Source of the DNA: Algoriphagus sp. | GTDB lineage: Bacteria > Bacteroidota > Bacteroidia > Cytophagales > Cyclobacteriaceae | Reading direction: 5' to 3' | Assembly: GCA_030729785.1 (NCBI GenBank) | Contig: JANQWS010000023.1 | Span: 124,001 to 188,000 of the forward strand | DNA: 64,000 bases | In this document: positions 1-10,108 of the stretch, in pieces | How positions within the stretch are numbered: the first letter of the stretch is position 1 | Layout of the letters: the number at the start of each line of letters is the position of its first letter | Position numbers and translations under genes: made by a program | The notes under the pieces: generated by a model | What the model saw: only the letters and a program-made list of their open reading frames with translations | Told to the model about the DNA's origin: nothing | The model's database searches: none

Positions 1-1091
1 GTAGTGCTGAACAAGAAATTGAATTCAAGCAGGCAGCTTTTGAGAGTTCAAAGGAAAGAATAGAAAAGTCACAACAGGAGCTCCAGCAGCTAGATTTAGA
101 GATTAAATCCTTACTAGATACGAATGAAGTAAAGGATGAAGAATTATTGGATCTATATGCAGAAAAGGAAGGAATAGAACTTGGAGTCCTAGAAGCTGAA
201 AAATCATATTACGATGGAAGAGGATCGATTGACACCTATGATTCTCAAATCCGAAGTTTACAAAAAACCAAAGAAGGGTACGATGAATTAATTTTGGCAC
301 TACAGTCCCAAGTCAGTGAATTGCGCCTAAAGATGGCAGGAATGAAGGAAAGGTTGAATGTCGAATTTGATTTGGATTTAGAAACCTTGATCGAAGAAAA
401 TCCTAGCCTAGACGAAGAGTTTTTGGAATTTACAGAGGAAGACTTAAAAGAACTTGTTAAAAAACAAAAAGAACGATTAGATAAAATTGGACCTATCAAT
501 CCCATGGCCATGGAAGCTTACGATGAAATCAAGATTCGTTATGACTTCATTTCCTCTCAAAAAGAAGACTTAATCAAAGCCAAGGAATCCCTCTTATCTA
601 CCATATCTGAGATTGACCTAGTTGCAAGGGAGACGTTCTTGGATGCATTTGGGAAGATAAAAGAAAACTTTATCCGCGTGTTCAGATCCTTGTTCACAGA
701 ACAAGACGATTGTGATTTGACCTTGGTTGACCCTGATAATCCATTAGAGTCTGCCATCGAGATTATGGCCAAACCAAAGGGAAAGCGTCCATTGACTATC
801 AATCAGTTAAGTGGTGGTGAAAAGACATTGACTGCCACTTCCCTATTATTTTCAATTTACCTCCTGAAGCCTGCTCCATTTTGTATTTTTGATGAAGTAG
901 ATGCCCCATTGGACGATGCCAATATTGATAAATTCAATCAGATCATCCAAAAATTCAGCTCAGAAAGCCAGTTTATTATTGTTACGCACAATAAACGAAC
1001 CATGGCAAGTACAGATATTATCTACGGAATTACCATGATTGAAGCAGGTGTTTCTCGCGTGGTTCCTGTAGACTTGCGAGAGCTAGATTAA
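1..1091 (+). CDS. smc: Chromosome segregation protein SMC, C-terminal part (5' truncated by window edge)
   Basis: Frame 3 is open from base 3; coiled coil followed by NQLSGGEKTLTATSLLFSIYLLKPAPFCIFDEVDAPLDDANIDKF (ABC signature and Walker B/D-loop of SMC). Confidence 0.95.
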   Translation, partial: SAEQEIEFKQAAFESSKERIEKSQQELQQLDLEIKSLLDTNEVKDEELLDLYAEKEGIELGVLEAEKSYYDGRGSIDTYDSQIRSLQKTKEGYDELILALQSQVSELRLKMAGMKERLNVEFDLDLETLIEENPSLDEEFLEFTEEDLKELVKKQKERLDKIGPINPMAMEAYDEIKIRYDFISSQKEDLIKAKESLLSTISEIDLVARETFLDAFGKIKENFIRVFRSLFTEQDDCDLTLVDPDNPLESAIEIMAKPKGKRPLTINQLSGGEKTLTATSLLFSIYLLKPAPFCIFDEVDAPLDDANIDKFNQIIQKFSSESQFIIVTHNKRTMASTDIIYGITMIEAGVSRVVPVDLRELD

Positions 1092-1192
1092 ATGAAGTCT
1101 TTTTTGAAGATTCAAATCTGAGCCTCAAAACCTTAATAATACCCTAACCTCTACTTAAAGTTAAGTATCACCTAGGATCTTAATTTTAGTGA

Positions 1193-1855
1193 GTGAAAAT
1201 AAAAACAAATAGGTACTCAGTTTTAGGAAATTACTTCTTAAGCCTAGTTATTATAGGGCTGGTTTTTATTCCTTTTTATTCAAAAGGAGAACTAGAATTA
1301 ACTATAAATCAATTTCACCATCCATTTTTCGATAGTTTCTTTTCCTTGGTGACTCACTTAGGGGATGGGGTTATTTTAGTTATCCCTTTGGTAGTTTTTA
1401 TATTTCACAAATCCTGTCACCTCGTATTACTTACCCTTGCTTCTGCTTTCCATCTCGGATTGGTTCATGTAGGGAAAAAATGGCTTTTTCAAGGAATGCC
1501 AAGACCAGCAGAATTTTTTAAAGACATTCCGTTTCATGAAGTTCCAGGCGTCACACTTCACCATTGGGGTAGCTTTCCGTCCGGCCATACAGCAACTGCA
1601 TTTATGCTTGCCTCATTATTCTATTTGGTTTTGCCCAAAAAACACAAACTACATTATCTAGTGATGGGAATTGCCTTTATTGTCGGGTTGAGCAGAGTGT
1701 ATTTAATGCAACATTTCCTGATGGATATCTGGGCTGGAGCATTGCTAGGAATTTTCTCTAGTTTGGTAAGCTACATTCTTGTTTTAAAGTTTTTCTCAAA
1801 AAAAACGTACCAAAAAAGTATTATTGAGAACCTCAAACTTAAACCTTCCTTTTGA
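1193..1855 (+). CDS. PAP2-family phosphatase (undecaprenyl-diphosphatase/lipid phosphatase-like)
   Basis: Multi-TM protein with GSFPSGHTATAF and SRVYLMQHFLMDIWAG motifs; GTG start. Confidence 0.85.
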   Translation: MKIKTNRYSVLGNYFLSLVIIGLVFIPFYSKGELELTINQFHHPFFDSFFSLVTHLGDGVILVIPLVVFIFHKSCHLVLLTLASAFHLGLVHVGKKWLFQGMPRPAEFFKDIPFHEVPGVTLHHWGSFPSGHTATAFMLASLFYLVLPKKHKLHYLVMGIAFIVGLSRVYLMQHFLMDIWAGALLGIFSSLVSYILVLKFFSKKTYQKSIIENLKLKPSF

Positions 1856-1915
1856 AATCAAGTCAAAAGAAGAGTAAAAAATTGAATTATTTCGATTTCC
1901 CTCAAGTTCAACCCT

Positions 1916-2582
1916 ATGAAAAATACTAGTTCATCCTGCACCCTCGCAGTCTTCTTTTTTATTTTCCTTTTCTCCAATTCTTTAAAAGCTCAAGCACCAA
2001 ATCCGCCTACTCCGATTGAATTCCAATTTGGACACGAACGACTTGATTTCCAATTGGTATTTAAAAAGAATTTTACCCCCCAAAAGCAAGTTTAGCATAT
2101 TGGCAATTGCTGTATTCTCTGAAAATTACGCGACAAAGAAAAAATTAGGGGATTCGATAGTGATCCCTTTTCAAGTAAACTATGCCTTGGGGAACTCCGG
2201 TCTTTCGTTGGCAGCAGGCGCTGAAGCCAATTCAAGTGCTGGCTTTGGAACAACCCTTGGGCTTACGCACAGCAAAGCTACCAAGGAAATTCTAGCGATC
2301 AGTGTACTTTCCTACCAATTGAGTAGTGATCAGAATCTAAAGTTTTTTGGGCTCTACGAGTACAAACCTGCTCTGACGGAGAAATGGTCTCTTTACAGTC
2401 GTCTGCAACTCACCTACAACCAGGGTATGGCGCAGGGATTTCATAACAGAAGCTTTCTCTACCTGCGCGCTGGGCTGAAAAAAGGACCCTTGGGATTCGG
2501 TTTAGGGGCAAATTTTGATGCTTATGGACCTAATAAAACCGCTCGGGATAATTAGGGACTATTTACGCGCTGGGAGTTTTAA
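1916..2582 (+). pseudogene. Decayed outer-membrane beta-barrel protein gene (frameshift plus nonsense)
   Basis: ATG at 1916 gives signal peptide MKNTSSSCTLAVFFFIFLFSNSLKAQAPNPPTP in frame 2. The barrel-like body (NSNLDTNDLISNWYLKRILPPKSKFSI...) is in frame 0 and has only a TTG 'start' at 2016. TAG at 2553-2555 is followed in frame by GLFTRWEF-stop (2556-2582), a typical barrel C-terminal strand. Confidence 0.7.
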
Positions 2583-2752
2583 TAGAAAACACACAATTTG
2601 TTCCTTAAAATTCTTTTCAAAAGTGAACAAGAAGGATGGAAACCGTTCGCATACGAACAATTTATCATTCCAATTACTCGCTAACTTGCTGTAAATGGGA
2701 GTTTTATTTTGGTCCAATTATTGAATCCAATTTTTACAAATCCATCTGAACT

Positions 2753-3472
2753 ATGAATAATCCAGTTAAACTTCTTTCGATTTTTATTTTTGCACTTACA
2801 TTTTCATGCACAGAACGAAATAGCTACCGAACAGGGAATTTTGTACAAGATCAAAAAAATATCACTGGGGTAACGCGGCTTCATTTGGATGGAGTATTTA
2901 ACCTCACCTTGATACAATCGGATCAAGAATCAATCGAAGTTAAGGGAGATCAAGCCTTATTAGACAAATTAATTATTGACCAACAAGGAGATTTGTTAAC
3001 CCTTGAAATGGAGGAAGGAATAGATTTTAACCTATTTAATGACGATGAGCTACGCATAACACTCCACCTGAAAGAACTTACTGAGTTAAATTACGAAGGC
3101 GTAGGGAATGTAAAAACTAACCAAACATTTCGAGTGAAGGAGCTGAAACTTCTAGGAAATGGAGTTGGGAATTTAGTGCTAGACCTTGAGGCTGATTTAC
3201 TTCATGCGGATTTTGATATGGTAGGTAATATCGAATTGAGAGGTAGTGCCACAAAAGTATTTTTTACAAACGATGGGATTGGAAAATTAGACGCCTCACA
3301 ACTAATTGTCCAAGACATGGAGATTAAGAGTTCTGGGATTGGGAAAGTAGCCCTTCATTGCGAAGGCAACCTTTCCCTAACAGTTGATGGAATTGGAAAA
3401 GTAAGTTACACCGGCAACCCAAACCTAGTACGAAAGGAAGTGAGCGGAATTGGAAAAGTAGAAGAGAATTAA
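2753..3472 (+). CDS. Head-GIN (DUF2807) domain lipoprotein / putative auto-transporter adhesin
   Basis: Lipobox-like FALTFSCTER; repeated GVGNV/GIGKV beta-helix motifs typical of DUF2807. Confidence 0.8.
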   Translation: MNNPVKLLSIFIFALTFSCTERNSYRTGNFVQDQKNITGVTRLHLDGVFNLTLIQSDQESIEVKGDQALLDKLIIDQQGDLLTLEMEEGIDFNLFNDDELRITLHLKELTELNYEGVGNVKTNQTFRVKELKLLGNGVGNLVLDLEADLLHADFDMVGNIELRGSATKVFFTNDGIGKLDASQLIVQDMEIKSSGIGKVALHCEGNLSLTVDGIGKVSYTGNPNLVRKEVSGIGKVEEN

Positions 3473-3594
3473 TTTGTATGATTATTGGGAACTGAACGGA
3501 TCGTAAGAACAACAAAATACCTAATTCGTTGAGCAAAAAAGTCCATTCCAATTAACTATTTTGAATTTTCCGATAATAGCTTGATTTTAGGGCA

Positions 3595-4497
3595 ATGGCT
3601 ACTCCCAATGCACTAGATTCTGTTCAACTCAATTTTTCTCCAGACAAACTCCTAGGGCTAAATATTGCACTTGCAATCATTATGTATGGAGTAGCCTTGG
3701 AATTAAAATGGGGAGATTTTAAATACCTAATCCAAAATCCGAAGGGTTTCCTTGTTGGAATATTTTCCCAGTTTATCGTTCTCCCTTTACTCACCTATAC
3801 CTTGATTACTGTGAGTAATCCCCCACCTAGTATTGCCCTTGGGATGTTTTTGGTAGCCTCCTGCCCTGGAGGAAATGTTTCCAATTTCTTAACCAACCTA
3901 GCCAAAGGAAATGTTGCACTCTCCGTTAGTTTAACTGCTGTATCCAGTGTTACAGCCATTTTTTTGACCCCATTTAACTTTTCCTTTTGGGCAAGTACTT
4001 ATGAACCTACAGCGCTACTCCTGCAAGAAGTTAGACTTGACGCGGTAGCGGTCTTCATGACCATTGGACTCATCTTAGGCATTCCCTTAGTACTTGGGAT
4101 AGCGACAACTTCCAAGTTTCCTGGAATAGCCAAGAAACTAGCAAAAGCTATTAAACCACTCAGTCTGGTCATTTTTGGTGCTTTAGTATTACTAGCTCTT
4201 TTGGGAAACTACGACTATTTTAAGACCTATATCGGCGCCATATTCCTTTGGGTGTTGGCACACAATGCGGTGGCTTTGAGTAGTGGATTCATCACCGCCA
4301 AACTAGCGGGATTGCCTCCAAAAGATGTGAAGAGCATTACCATCGAAACAGGTATCCAAAATTCAGGACTCGGGTTAGTGCTAATCTTTAGTTTCTTTGC
4401 CGGACTAGGGGGAATGGCATTAATTACAGCTTGGTGGGGAATTTGGCATCTCATCTCTGGAATAACCATTTCTAGTATTTGGAAAAAGTACGTATGA
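3595..4497 (+). CDS. Bile acid:sodium symporter family protein
   Basis: Multi-TM; CPGGNVSNFLTNLAKGNVALSVSLTAVSS and ETGIQNSGLG motifs of the BASS family. Confidence 0.9.
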   Translation: MATPNALDSVQLNFSPDKLLGLNIALAIIMYGVALELKWGDFKYLIQNPKGFLVGIFSQFIVLPLLTYTLITVSNPPPSIALGMFLVASCPGGNVSNFLTNLAKGNVALSVSLTAVSSVTAIFLTPFNFSFWASTYEPTALLLQEVRLDAVAVFMTIGLILGIPLVLGIATTSKFPGIAKKLAKAIKPLSLVIFGALVLLALLGNYDYFKTYIGAIFLWVLAHNAVALSSGFITAKLAGLPPKDVKSITIETGIQNSGLGLVLIFSFFAGLGGMALITAWWGIWHLISGITISSIWKKYV

Positions 4498-5498
4498 GAA
4501 TTTTACTTTATACCTCCCTTCGCTTCTTAATAAAATTAGCCTTGAACGTTTATTACAAACGAATCCTGGTGGAAGGACTTGAAAATGTTCCCAAAAACCA
4601 ACCCCTAATTTTAGTAGCAAACCATCAAAATGCCTTATTAGATCCATTATTAATTGGGACCCAACTGCCAATCCGACCGTACTTTCTTACTAGGGCTGCT
4701 GTATTTTTGAATCCTGTGATTACTTATTTTTTGAATCTAATTCAAATGCTGCCGGTCTATCGGGTATGCGATGGGTTTTCTACGATTCCTAAAAACCAAA
4801 AGACCTTTCAAAAAACAGAAGAAGTTTTAAGAAGTAAGGGCTCAGTACTGATTTTTGCCGAGGGCAACCATAGTTTAGTTCGAAATATTAGGCCCCTAAG
4901 TAAAGGATTTACCCGTATGGCCTATGGAGCAATTGCGCACTCTCCAGAAATCCAACTCCATATTTTACCCGTTGGAATTCAATACAGCGCTCATAAAAAA
5001 TCCGCTGGAATAGCACGGATCACCATCGGAAAAGGCATTTTGGTAAACCCAGATCAGGCCCAGGCACTCAAACTGACTAAGGAGGTAGAAAAGGCATTGA
5101 AGTCCTTGGTAGTTGATATTCCTGACGAAAACTATCCAGAAACCTTGTCAAGGTTACTTGAAAATCAAGTGGATGTCAGCAATAAGCAGGAGGTTGACCA
5201 CTTTCTTGCTGGCAGGCCTGTCCAAAACAAAGTGAAATCCGTCGCTTCTCTTGGTAATAAATTGATGAAAATTTTCCATCTTCCTTTGTACTGGATTTGG
5301 CTATATGGTATTGCACCAAAAATGGAGGATGAAGTATTTACGGGAACTTGGAAGTTTTTAATTGGAGCGGTACTAGCGCCACTCTACTATTTACTGATTT
5401 TCCTTTGCTGCTTTCATCCAGAGTATGGAACCTGGGCGATTTCTTTTTTGCTAATGGCCTGGATAAGCTTATGGACAAATGAAAATTCTCAAGAATAG
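4494..5498 (+). CDS. Lysophospholipid/glycerol acyltransferase (PlsC-like)
   Basis: VANHQNALLDPLL (HX4D variant) and FAEGNHS motifs; ATG at 4494 overlaps the upstream TGA (ATGA). Confidence 0.85.
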   Translation: MRILLYTSLRFLIKLALNVYYKRILVEGLENVPKNQPLILVANHQNALLDPLLIGTQLPIRPYFLTRAAVFLNPVITYFLNLIQMLPVYRVCDGFSTIPKNQKTFQKTEEVLRSKGSVLIFAEGNHSLVRNIRPLSKGFTRMAYGAIAHSPEIQLHILPVGIQYSAHKKSAGIARITIGKGILVNPDQAQALKLTKEVEKALKSLVVDIPDENYPETLSRLLENQVDVSNKQEVDHFLAGRPVQNKVKSVASLGNKLMKIFHLPLYWIWLYGIAPKMEDEVFTGTWKFLIGAVLAPLYYLLIFLCCFHPEYGTWAISFLLMAWISLWTNENSQE

Positions 5499-5681
5499 TT
5501 GCTTTAACCTAATTGAAACAGCTCCTAAGAAAAAAATAAAAGCTTATTCGAAACTAGGGATCGTTTGCAAAAGCATAGCCGTAATTTCGAACACCTAAAT
5601 CCGACTGGAAAGCGCCTCTGGATCATGGCAAGTCATGACATTTTTCCTAACTTGTCTTACTAAACCTTTTTTTAAAAAAAC

Positions 5682-7418
5682 ATGAGCACGATTGAATCTT
5701 CAATTTTAAACAAAGCTACAAACTGGTTAAAAAGTTCAATTGATGAGGAAAGCAAGGATAAAATCCGAAATTTAATTGAGAACAATCCCTCTGAATTGAT
5801 AGATTCGTTTTACCAAGATCTAGAATTCGGTACGGGTGGATTGCGTGGACTGATGGGAGTAGGTACCAACCGAATGAATGTCTACACGGTAGCTATGGCC
5901 ACACAAGGATTGGCAAATTATTTAGTTGCGTGCTTTCCAGGAGAAAAAATCAAAGTAGCAATTACCCACGATAGTAGAATCAACAATACCCTATTTGCAA
6001 AAACTACAGCAGATGTATTTACAGCAAATGGAATAGAGGTAATGTATTTTAGAGACATGCGTCCTACCCCCATGCTGTCCTTTGCGGTGCGGCACTTTGG
6101 ATGTAAATCTGGAGTTATGATCACCGCATCACATAATCCAAAGGAGTACAATGGCTACAAGGCTTATTGGGAGGATGGTGCACAAGTAGTAGCCCCACAT
6201 GACACAAACATCATCAAAGAGGTTCAAAAAATCACTTCTTTTGAGCAGGTCAACTGGAACAAACAAGATCAACTCCTTCATTACATTGAAGAGGATTTTG
6301 ATGCGATTTACTTAGCAAAGGTGAAAGAATTGAGCCTTTCAAAAGAGGCAATTCAGGCACAAAAATCCATGCCAATTGTATTTTCGCCCATTCACGGGGC
6401 CTCAGGAAAGATGGTTCCAGCAGCGCTTAAAGCATTTGGATTTGAAACTATCCAAATAGTACAAGAACAAGCAGAGCCAGATGGAAATTTCCCTACGGTC
6501 ATCTATCCCAATCCAGAAGAGCCTGAAGCACTTACCCTCGCCATCACATTGGGAAAAAAAGTAGGGGCAGCCTTGGTACTCGCCTGTGATCCAGACGGGG
6601 ATCGCTATGCAGCAGTCGTACCCAACGAGCAAGGGGAGTACGAATTGCTCAATGGAAATCAAACAGGTACCCTCCTAGTCTACTACCTCCTTTCACGTAA
6701 AAAAGAATTGGGACTGTTGACAGCCAATGACTTTATGGTAAATACCATCGTCACTACCGAACTGATCAATAAAATAGCTGAAGGATTTGGAGTGTCTTGT
6801 TACAATGTACTCACAGGGTTTAAAAATATTGCCTCAGTCATTCTACAGAAGGAAGGTAAGGAAACCTTCCTTGCAGGTGGAGAAGAATCATTTGGATTCT
6901 TGGTAGGTGACTTTGTTCGGGACAAAGATGGAGTAAGCGCCTGTGCACTCGTGGCTGAAGCAGTCGCCTATTACAAAAATCAGGGAAAGAATGTGTTCGA
7001 GGTTTTGGCTGAAATTTACCAACAGTTTGGATTTTATAAAGAAGCCTTAATTTCCATCACTAAAAAAGGAAAAGATGGTGCTGAACAGATTCAACAATTG
7101 ATGAATCAATACCGAACCAATCCACCATTAGAGATGAATGGATCTGCTGTAGAGAAAATTTACGATGTGAAAAACGCAAGTATCCACTATCCCAAAACTC
7201 AAACAGTAGAATCACTGAACCTCGACAAAGCCAATGTAATGCAATTTTACCTCGCCGATGGCAGCAAAATTTCAGCACGACCTTCTGGTACGGAGCCAAA
7301 AATAAAATACTATTTTTCAGTCAATACGCGTATTTCAAATACAAGTGATTACAGAAACGTAGAACAACTACTTCTTGAAAAACTAGCGGGTTTGAAGACC
7401 TACTTTAGTGAAGTATAA
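5682..7418 (+). CDS. Phospho-sugar mutase (phosphoglucomutase/phosphomannomutase)
   Basis: FGTGGLRGLMGVGTNRMN, TASHNPKEYNGYK, DPDGDRYA, GGEESFGF, RPSGTEPKIKYY motifs. Confidence 0.95.
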   Translation: MSTIESSILNKATNWLKSSIDEESKDKIRNLIENNPSELIDSFYQDLEFGTGGLRGLMGVGTNRMNVYTVAMATQGLANYLVACFPGEKIKVAITHDSRINNTLFAKTTADVFTANGIEVMYFRDMRPTPMLSFAVRHFGCKSGVMITASHNPKEYNGYKAYWEDGAQVVAPHDTNIIKEVQKITSFEQVNWNKQDQLLHYIEEDFDAIYLAKVKELSLSKEAIQAQKSMPIVFSPIHGASGKMVPAALKAFGFETIQIVQEQAEPDGNFPTVIYPNPEEPEALTLAITLGKKVGAALVLACDPDGDRYAAVVPNEQGEYELLNGNQTGTLLVYYLLSRKKELGLLTANDFMVNTIVTTELINKIAEGFGVSCYNVLTGFKNIASVILQKEGKETFLAGGEESFGFLVGDFVRDKDGVSACALVAEAVAYYKNQGKNVFEVLAEIYQQFGFYKEALISITKKGKDGAEQIQQLMNQYRTNPPLEMNGSAVEKIYDVKNASIHYPKTQTVESLNLDKANVMQFYLADGSKISARPSGTEPKIKYYFSVNTRISNTSDYRNVEQLLLEKLAGLKTYFSEV

Positions 7419-7461
7419 ATAGTTCAAGTACTACCTTCACATGCGTGTACTTGTCAATCGG

Positions 7462-8406
7462 TTACTCTTCGCCAACATGAAGAAGTGCGTCTCCTACATT
7501 GACCACAGGATTGTTATTTATACCGATCAAATGGCCAGAAATAGAGGCCTTGATAGGGACAACTACTTGCCCATAAGGATCTGAAATATGGGCAAGAACT
7601 TCTCCTTTCTGAACAAAACCCCCTAGTTGAACGGCACAAGAAAATATCCCAGAGGCTTTGGCACGAATCCAAGTACTATTCTTTAAAACCAAGGTGTTTT
7701 GAGTTACCTGTGGTGAATGGATCATTTCGAGGTGATGCAAAAGGCGCTTTGTCCCCGTAATTCCTTCTTCAATAGCATAGGTATCCAACCGCATAGATTC
7801 CCCTCCCTCATAGACCATGACGTGTTTTTTACTTTTATAAGCAGTCTTACGAAAGGATTTGTCGATATGCTTGGAATGTACCACATAGTGAGTTCCAAAG
7901 GCCTTTGCAAGTTCTACCCCTATCTTATCTTTGAAATCCACACGAATTTGAGGATGGTTTGAAATCATCCTTCCACCCGTATGAAAATCAATTCCAAAAT
8001 CTACAAGTGGCATGATTTCTTCACTAAGAATATAGGCAATACGAGAAGCCAATGATCCTTTTTTACTTCCAGGAAAACTTCGATTTAAGTCACGGCCATC
8101 AGGAAAAGTACGGCTATTGGAAAGGAAACCATAAATATTGACCAAGGGAATAACGATGACTGCTCCCCGAATTAGATCTAGTTCCTCATCAAAGGCTTCC
8201 AAAAGTTTCTTTGCCGTTGCAATGCCATTTATCTCATCCCCATGCACTCCCCCACTTATTAATACAACAGGCCCCTCGTGGAGGGAAGAACGGATAAAAA
8301 CAGGCAAATCAATCAAGGTATGCGTGGGGAGCTTGGCAATTGGAATTTCAATATTGGCTTTTTCCCCTGCTTTGATTTTTATCCCTTGAATAGTTAATTC
8401 TTTCAT
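7462..8406 (-). CDS. Succinylglutamate desuccinylase/aspartoacylase family protein (M14-like)
   Basis: GGVHGDEINGI zinc-binding motif, DLNRSFPG, DFHTGG; likely start ATG 8406 (MKELTIQG). Confidence 0.85.
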   Translation of the reverse strand: MKELTIQGIKIKAGEKANIEIPIAKLPTHTLIDLPVFIRSSLHEGPVVLISGGVHGDEINGIATAKKLLEAFDEELDLIRGAVIVIPLVNIYGFLSNSRTFPDGRDLNRSFPGSKKGSLASRIAYILSEEIMPLVDFGIDFHTGGRMISNHPQIRVDFKDKIGVELAKAFGTHYVVHSKHIDKSFRKTAYKSKKHVMVYEGGESMRLDTYAIEEGITGTKRLLHHLEMIHSPQVTQNTLVLKNSTWIRAKASGIFSCAVQLGGFVQKGEVLAHISDPYGQVVVPIKASISGHLIGINNNPVVNVGDALLHVGEE

Positions 8407-8482
8407 ACTTGAATCTTTCCTTCTGCAAATCCATTTCACAATGGCGTAAAAACTTCTTTACTTCGCAGAATACCTTTGCCCC

Positions 8483-9496
8483 ATGAAGATACAAGAAAAC
8501 ATTTCTTTGAAACCTTTTACCACCTTCGGAATTGATCAAAAGGCCGAATTTTTGTGTGTTGTTTCTTCGTTGGACGAACTTAAAGAAGCTTTATCGCTTT
8601 CAAAGCAAAAACAATGGGCTGTATTTATCCTTGGTGGAGGGAGTAACATTTTATTAACTAGAGATATAAAGGGGCTAGTAATAAAGCTTGAAATCAAGGG
8701 GATTACTCTGGTCGAGGAAGAAGAAGACCAACTTCTGATAAACGTGGGTGCGGGTGAGCTATGGCATGATTTGGTTCAATTCAGTATCACTCAAGAGTGG
8801 GCTGGGCTGGAAAACCTATCCTTAATTCCAGGAACCGTTGGTGCTTCCCCCATGCAGAATATCGGAGCCTATGGAGTAGAAGTCAAAGACGTGTTTGACA
8901 GTTTACAAGCCCTGCACCGGGAAACCTTAAAAATGCATTCCTTTGACTCCGAGGCCTGCAAGTTTGGATACCGAGAAAGCGTGTTCAAACAAACCCTCAA
9001 AGACCAATACGTCATTACCTCAGTCACATTTCGCCTTTCCAAGACTCCAAATTATCACCTAGAATATGGGGCTATTCGAGAGGTATTAGCCGCCAATGGA
9101 ATAAATCAGCCCAGCCTTCGTGCTATCAGTGATGCGGTTATTCAGATTCGACAATCCAAACTCCCAGACCCAAAGGAAATTGGAAATGCAGGTTCATTTT
9201 TCAAAAATCCAACCATCCCCACAACTCAGTTTGAAACACTAAAATCTGCCTATCCAAGCATTCCAGGCTATCCCAGTACGGCGGGAATTAAGGTGGCTGC
9301 AGGCTGGCTAATCGAACATGCAGGCTGGAAAGGCAAACGTATAGGAAACGTCGGTGTGCATGCCAAGCAGGCTTTGGTGCTGGTCAACTATGGCGATGGC
9401 ACTGGGGAGGAAATTGAAGCCTTGTCCCAACAAATTCAGGCTGATGTAGCAGAAAAGTTTGGAATTGACTTACAACCAGAGGTCAATTTTATTTAA
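8483..9496 (+). CDS. murB: UDP-N-acetylmuramate dehydrogenase
   Basis: FTTFGIDQKAEF, GGGSNILLT, GTVGASPMQNIGAYG, GNAGSFFKNP motifs. Confidence 0.95.
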   Translation: MKIQENISLKPFTTFGIDQKAEFLCVVSSLDELKEALSLSKQKQWAVFILGGGSNILLTRDIKGLVIKLEIKGITLVEEEEDQLLINVGAGELWHDLVQFSITQEWAGLENLSLIPGTVGASPMQNIGAYGVEVKDVFDSLQALHRETLKMHSFDSEACKFGYRESVFKQTLKDQYVITSVTFRLSKTPNYHLEYGAIREVLAANGINQPSLRAISDAVIQIRQSKLPDPKEIGNAGSFFKNPTIPTTQFETLKSAYPSIPGYPSTAGIKVAAGWLIEHAGWKGKRIGNVGVHAKQALVLVNYGDGTGEEIEALSQQIQADVAEKFGIDLQPEVNFI

Positions 9497-9975
9497 ATCA
9501 GGCGATCGCTTACTTCCAAAGATTTGCTGTACTGCTGCACATTTACGCCAAATTTCACCAAAAAGTCTACGCCCTCATCCGAGCCAATCCCCTTGTATTC
9601 AGCATAAGAATAAAGGTAAACCACCTTGGCAATGCCCATAGAAAAAATAATCCGAGCACAAGCTAAGCAAGGGGATAGCGTAACATACAAAGTTGATCCT
9701 TCGACTGAGGTGTTATTTTTTACCGCATAAAGAATGGCATTTTGCTCCGCATGTAATGCCAATGAACAACTGCCTTTTGAATCACGAGCACAACCGGTAC
9801 CTGGAAATTCAACGTCACAATTGTGCGTTCCTGCTGGAGGTCCGTTGTACCCAATTGAAATAATTCGGGTATCCTTGGTCAATACAGCGCCGACATGCTT
9901 TTTTATACAATGAGAGCGTTTGGCAAGATTTACCGCCAGCTCCATATAAATATCGTCAAAATCAGGTCTACTCAT
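9493..9975 (-). CDS. dCMP deaminase family protein
   Basis: HAEQNAILYA and PCLACARIIFSMGI zinc motifs, GYNGPPAG. Confidence 0.9.
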   Translation of the reverse strand: MSRPDFDDIYMELAVNLAKRSHCIKKHVGAVLTKDTRIISIGYNGPPAGTHNCDVEFPGTGCARDSKGSCSLALHAEQNAILYAVKNNTSVEGSTLYVTLSPCLACARIIFSMGIAKVVYLYSYAEYKGIGSDEGVDFLVKFGVNVQQYSKSLEVSDRLI

Positions 9976-10108
9976 CGATACAGTTTTTCAAAATTAACAT
10001 TCTTACTGGTTGTCGGAAACTCCACACTAAAATTACCCCTGTTTTTTTTCAAGAAAAGATGAATTAACTTGGCACAAGGCCGTTAAAGGAATGAAAACTT
10101 CTTCTTAA

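Noticed and set aside
5499-5681. Intergenic region before the phosphomutase considered as a repeat or riboswitch
   Set aside because: No copy elsewhere in the window and no recognisable aptamer core.
9493-9496. Overlapping convergent stop codons (also 42488-42491 and the 11-bp overlap 31171-31181)
   Set aside because: Common in compact bacterial genomes; not evidence of a special system.
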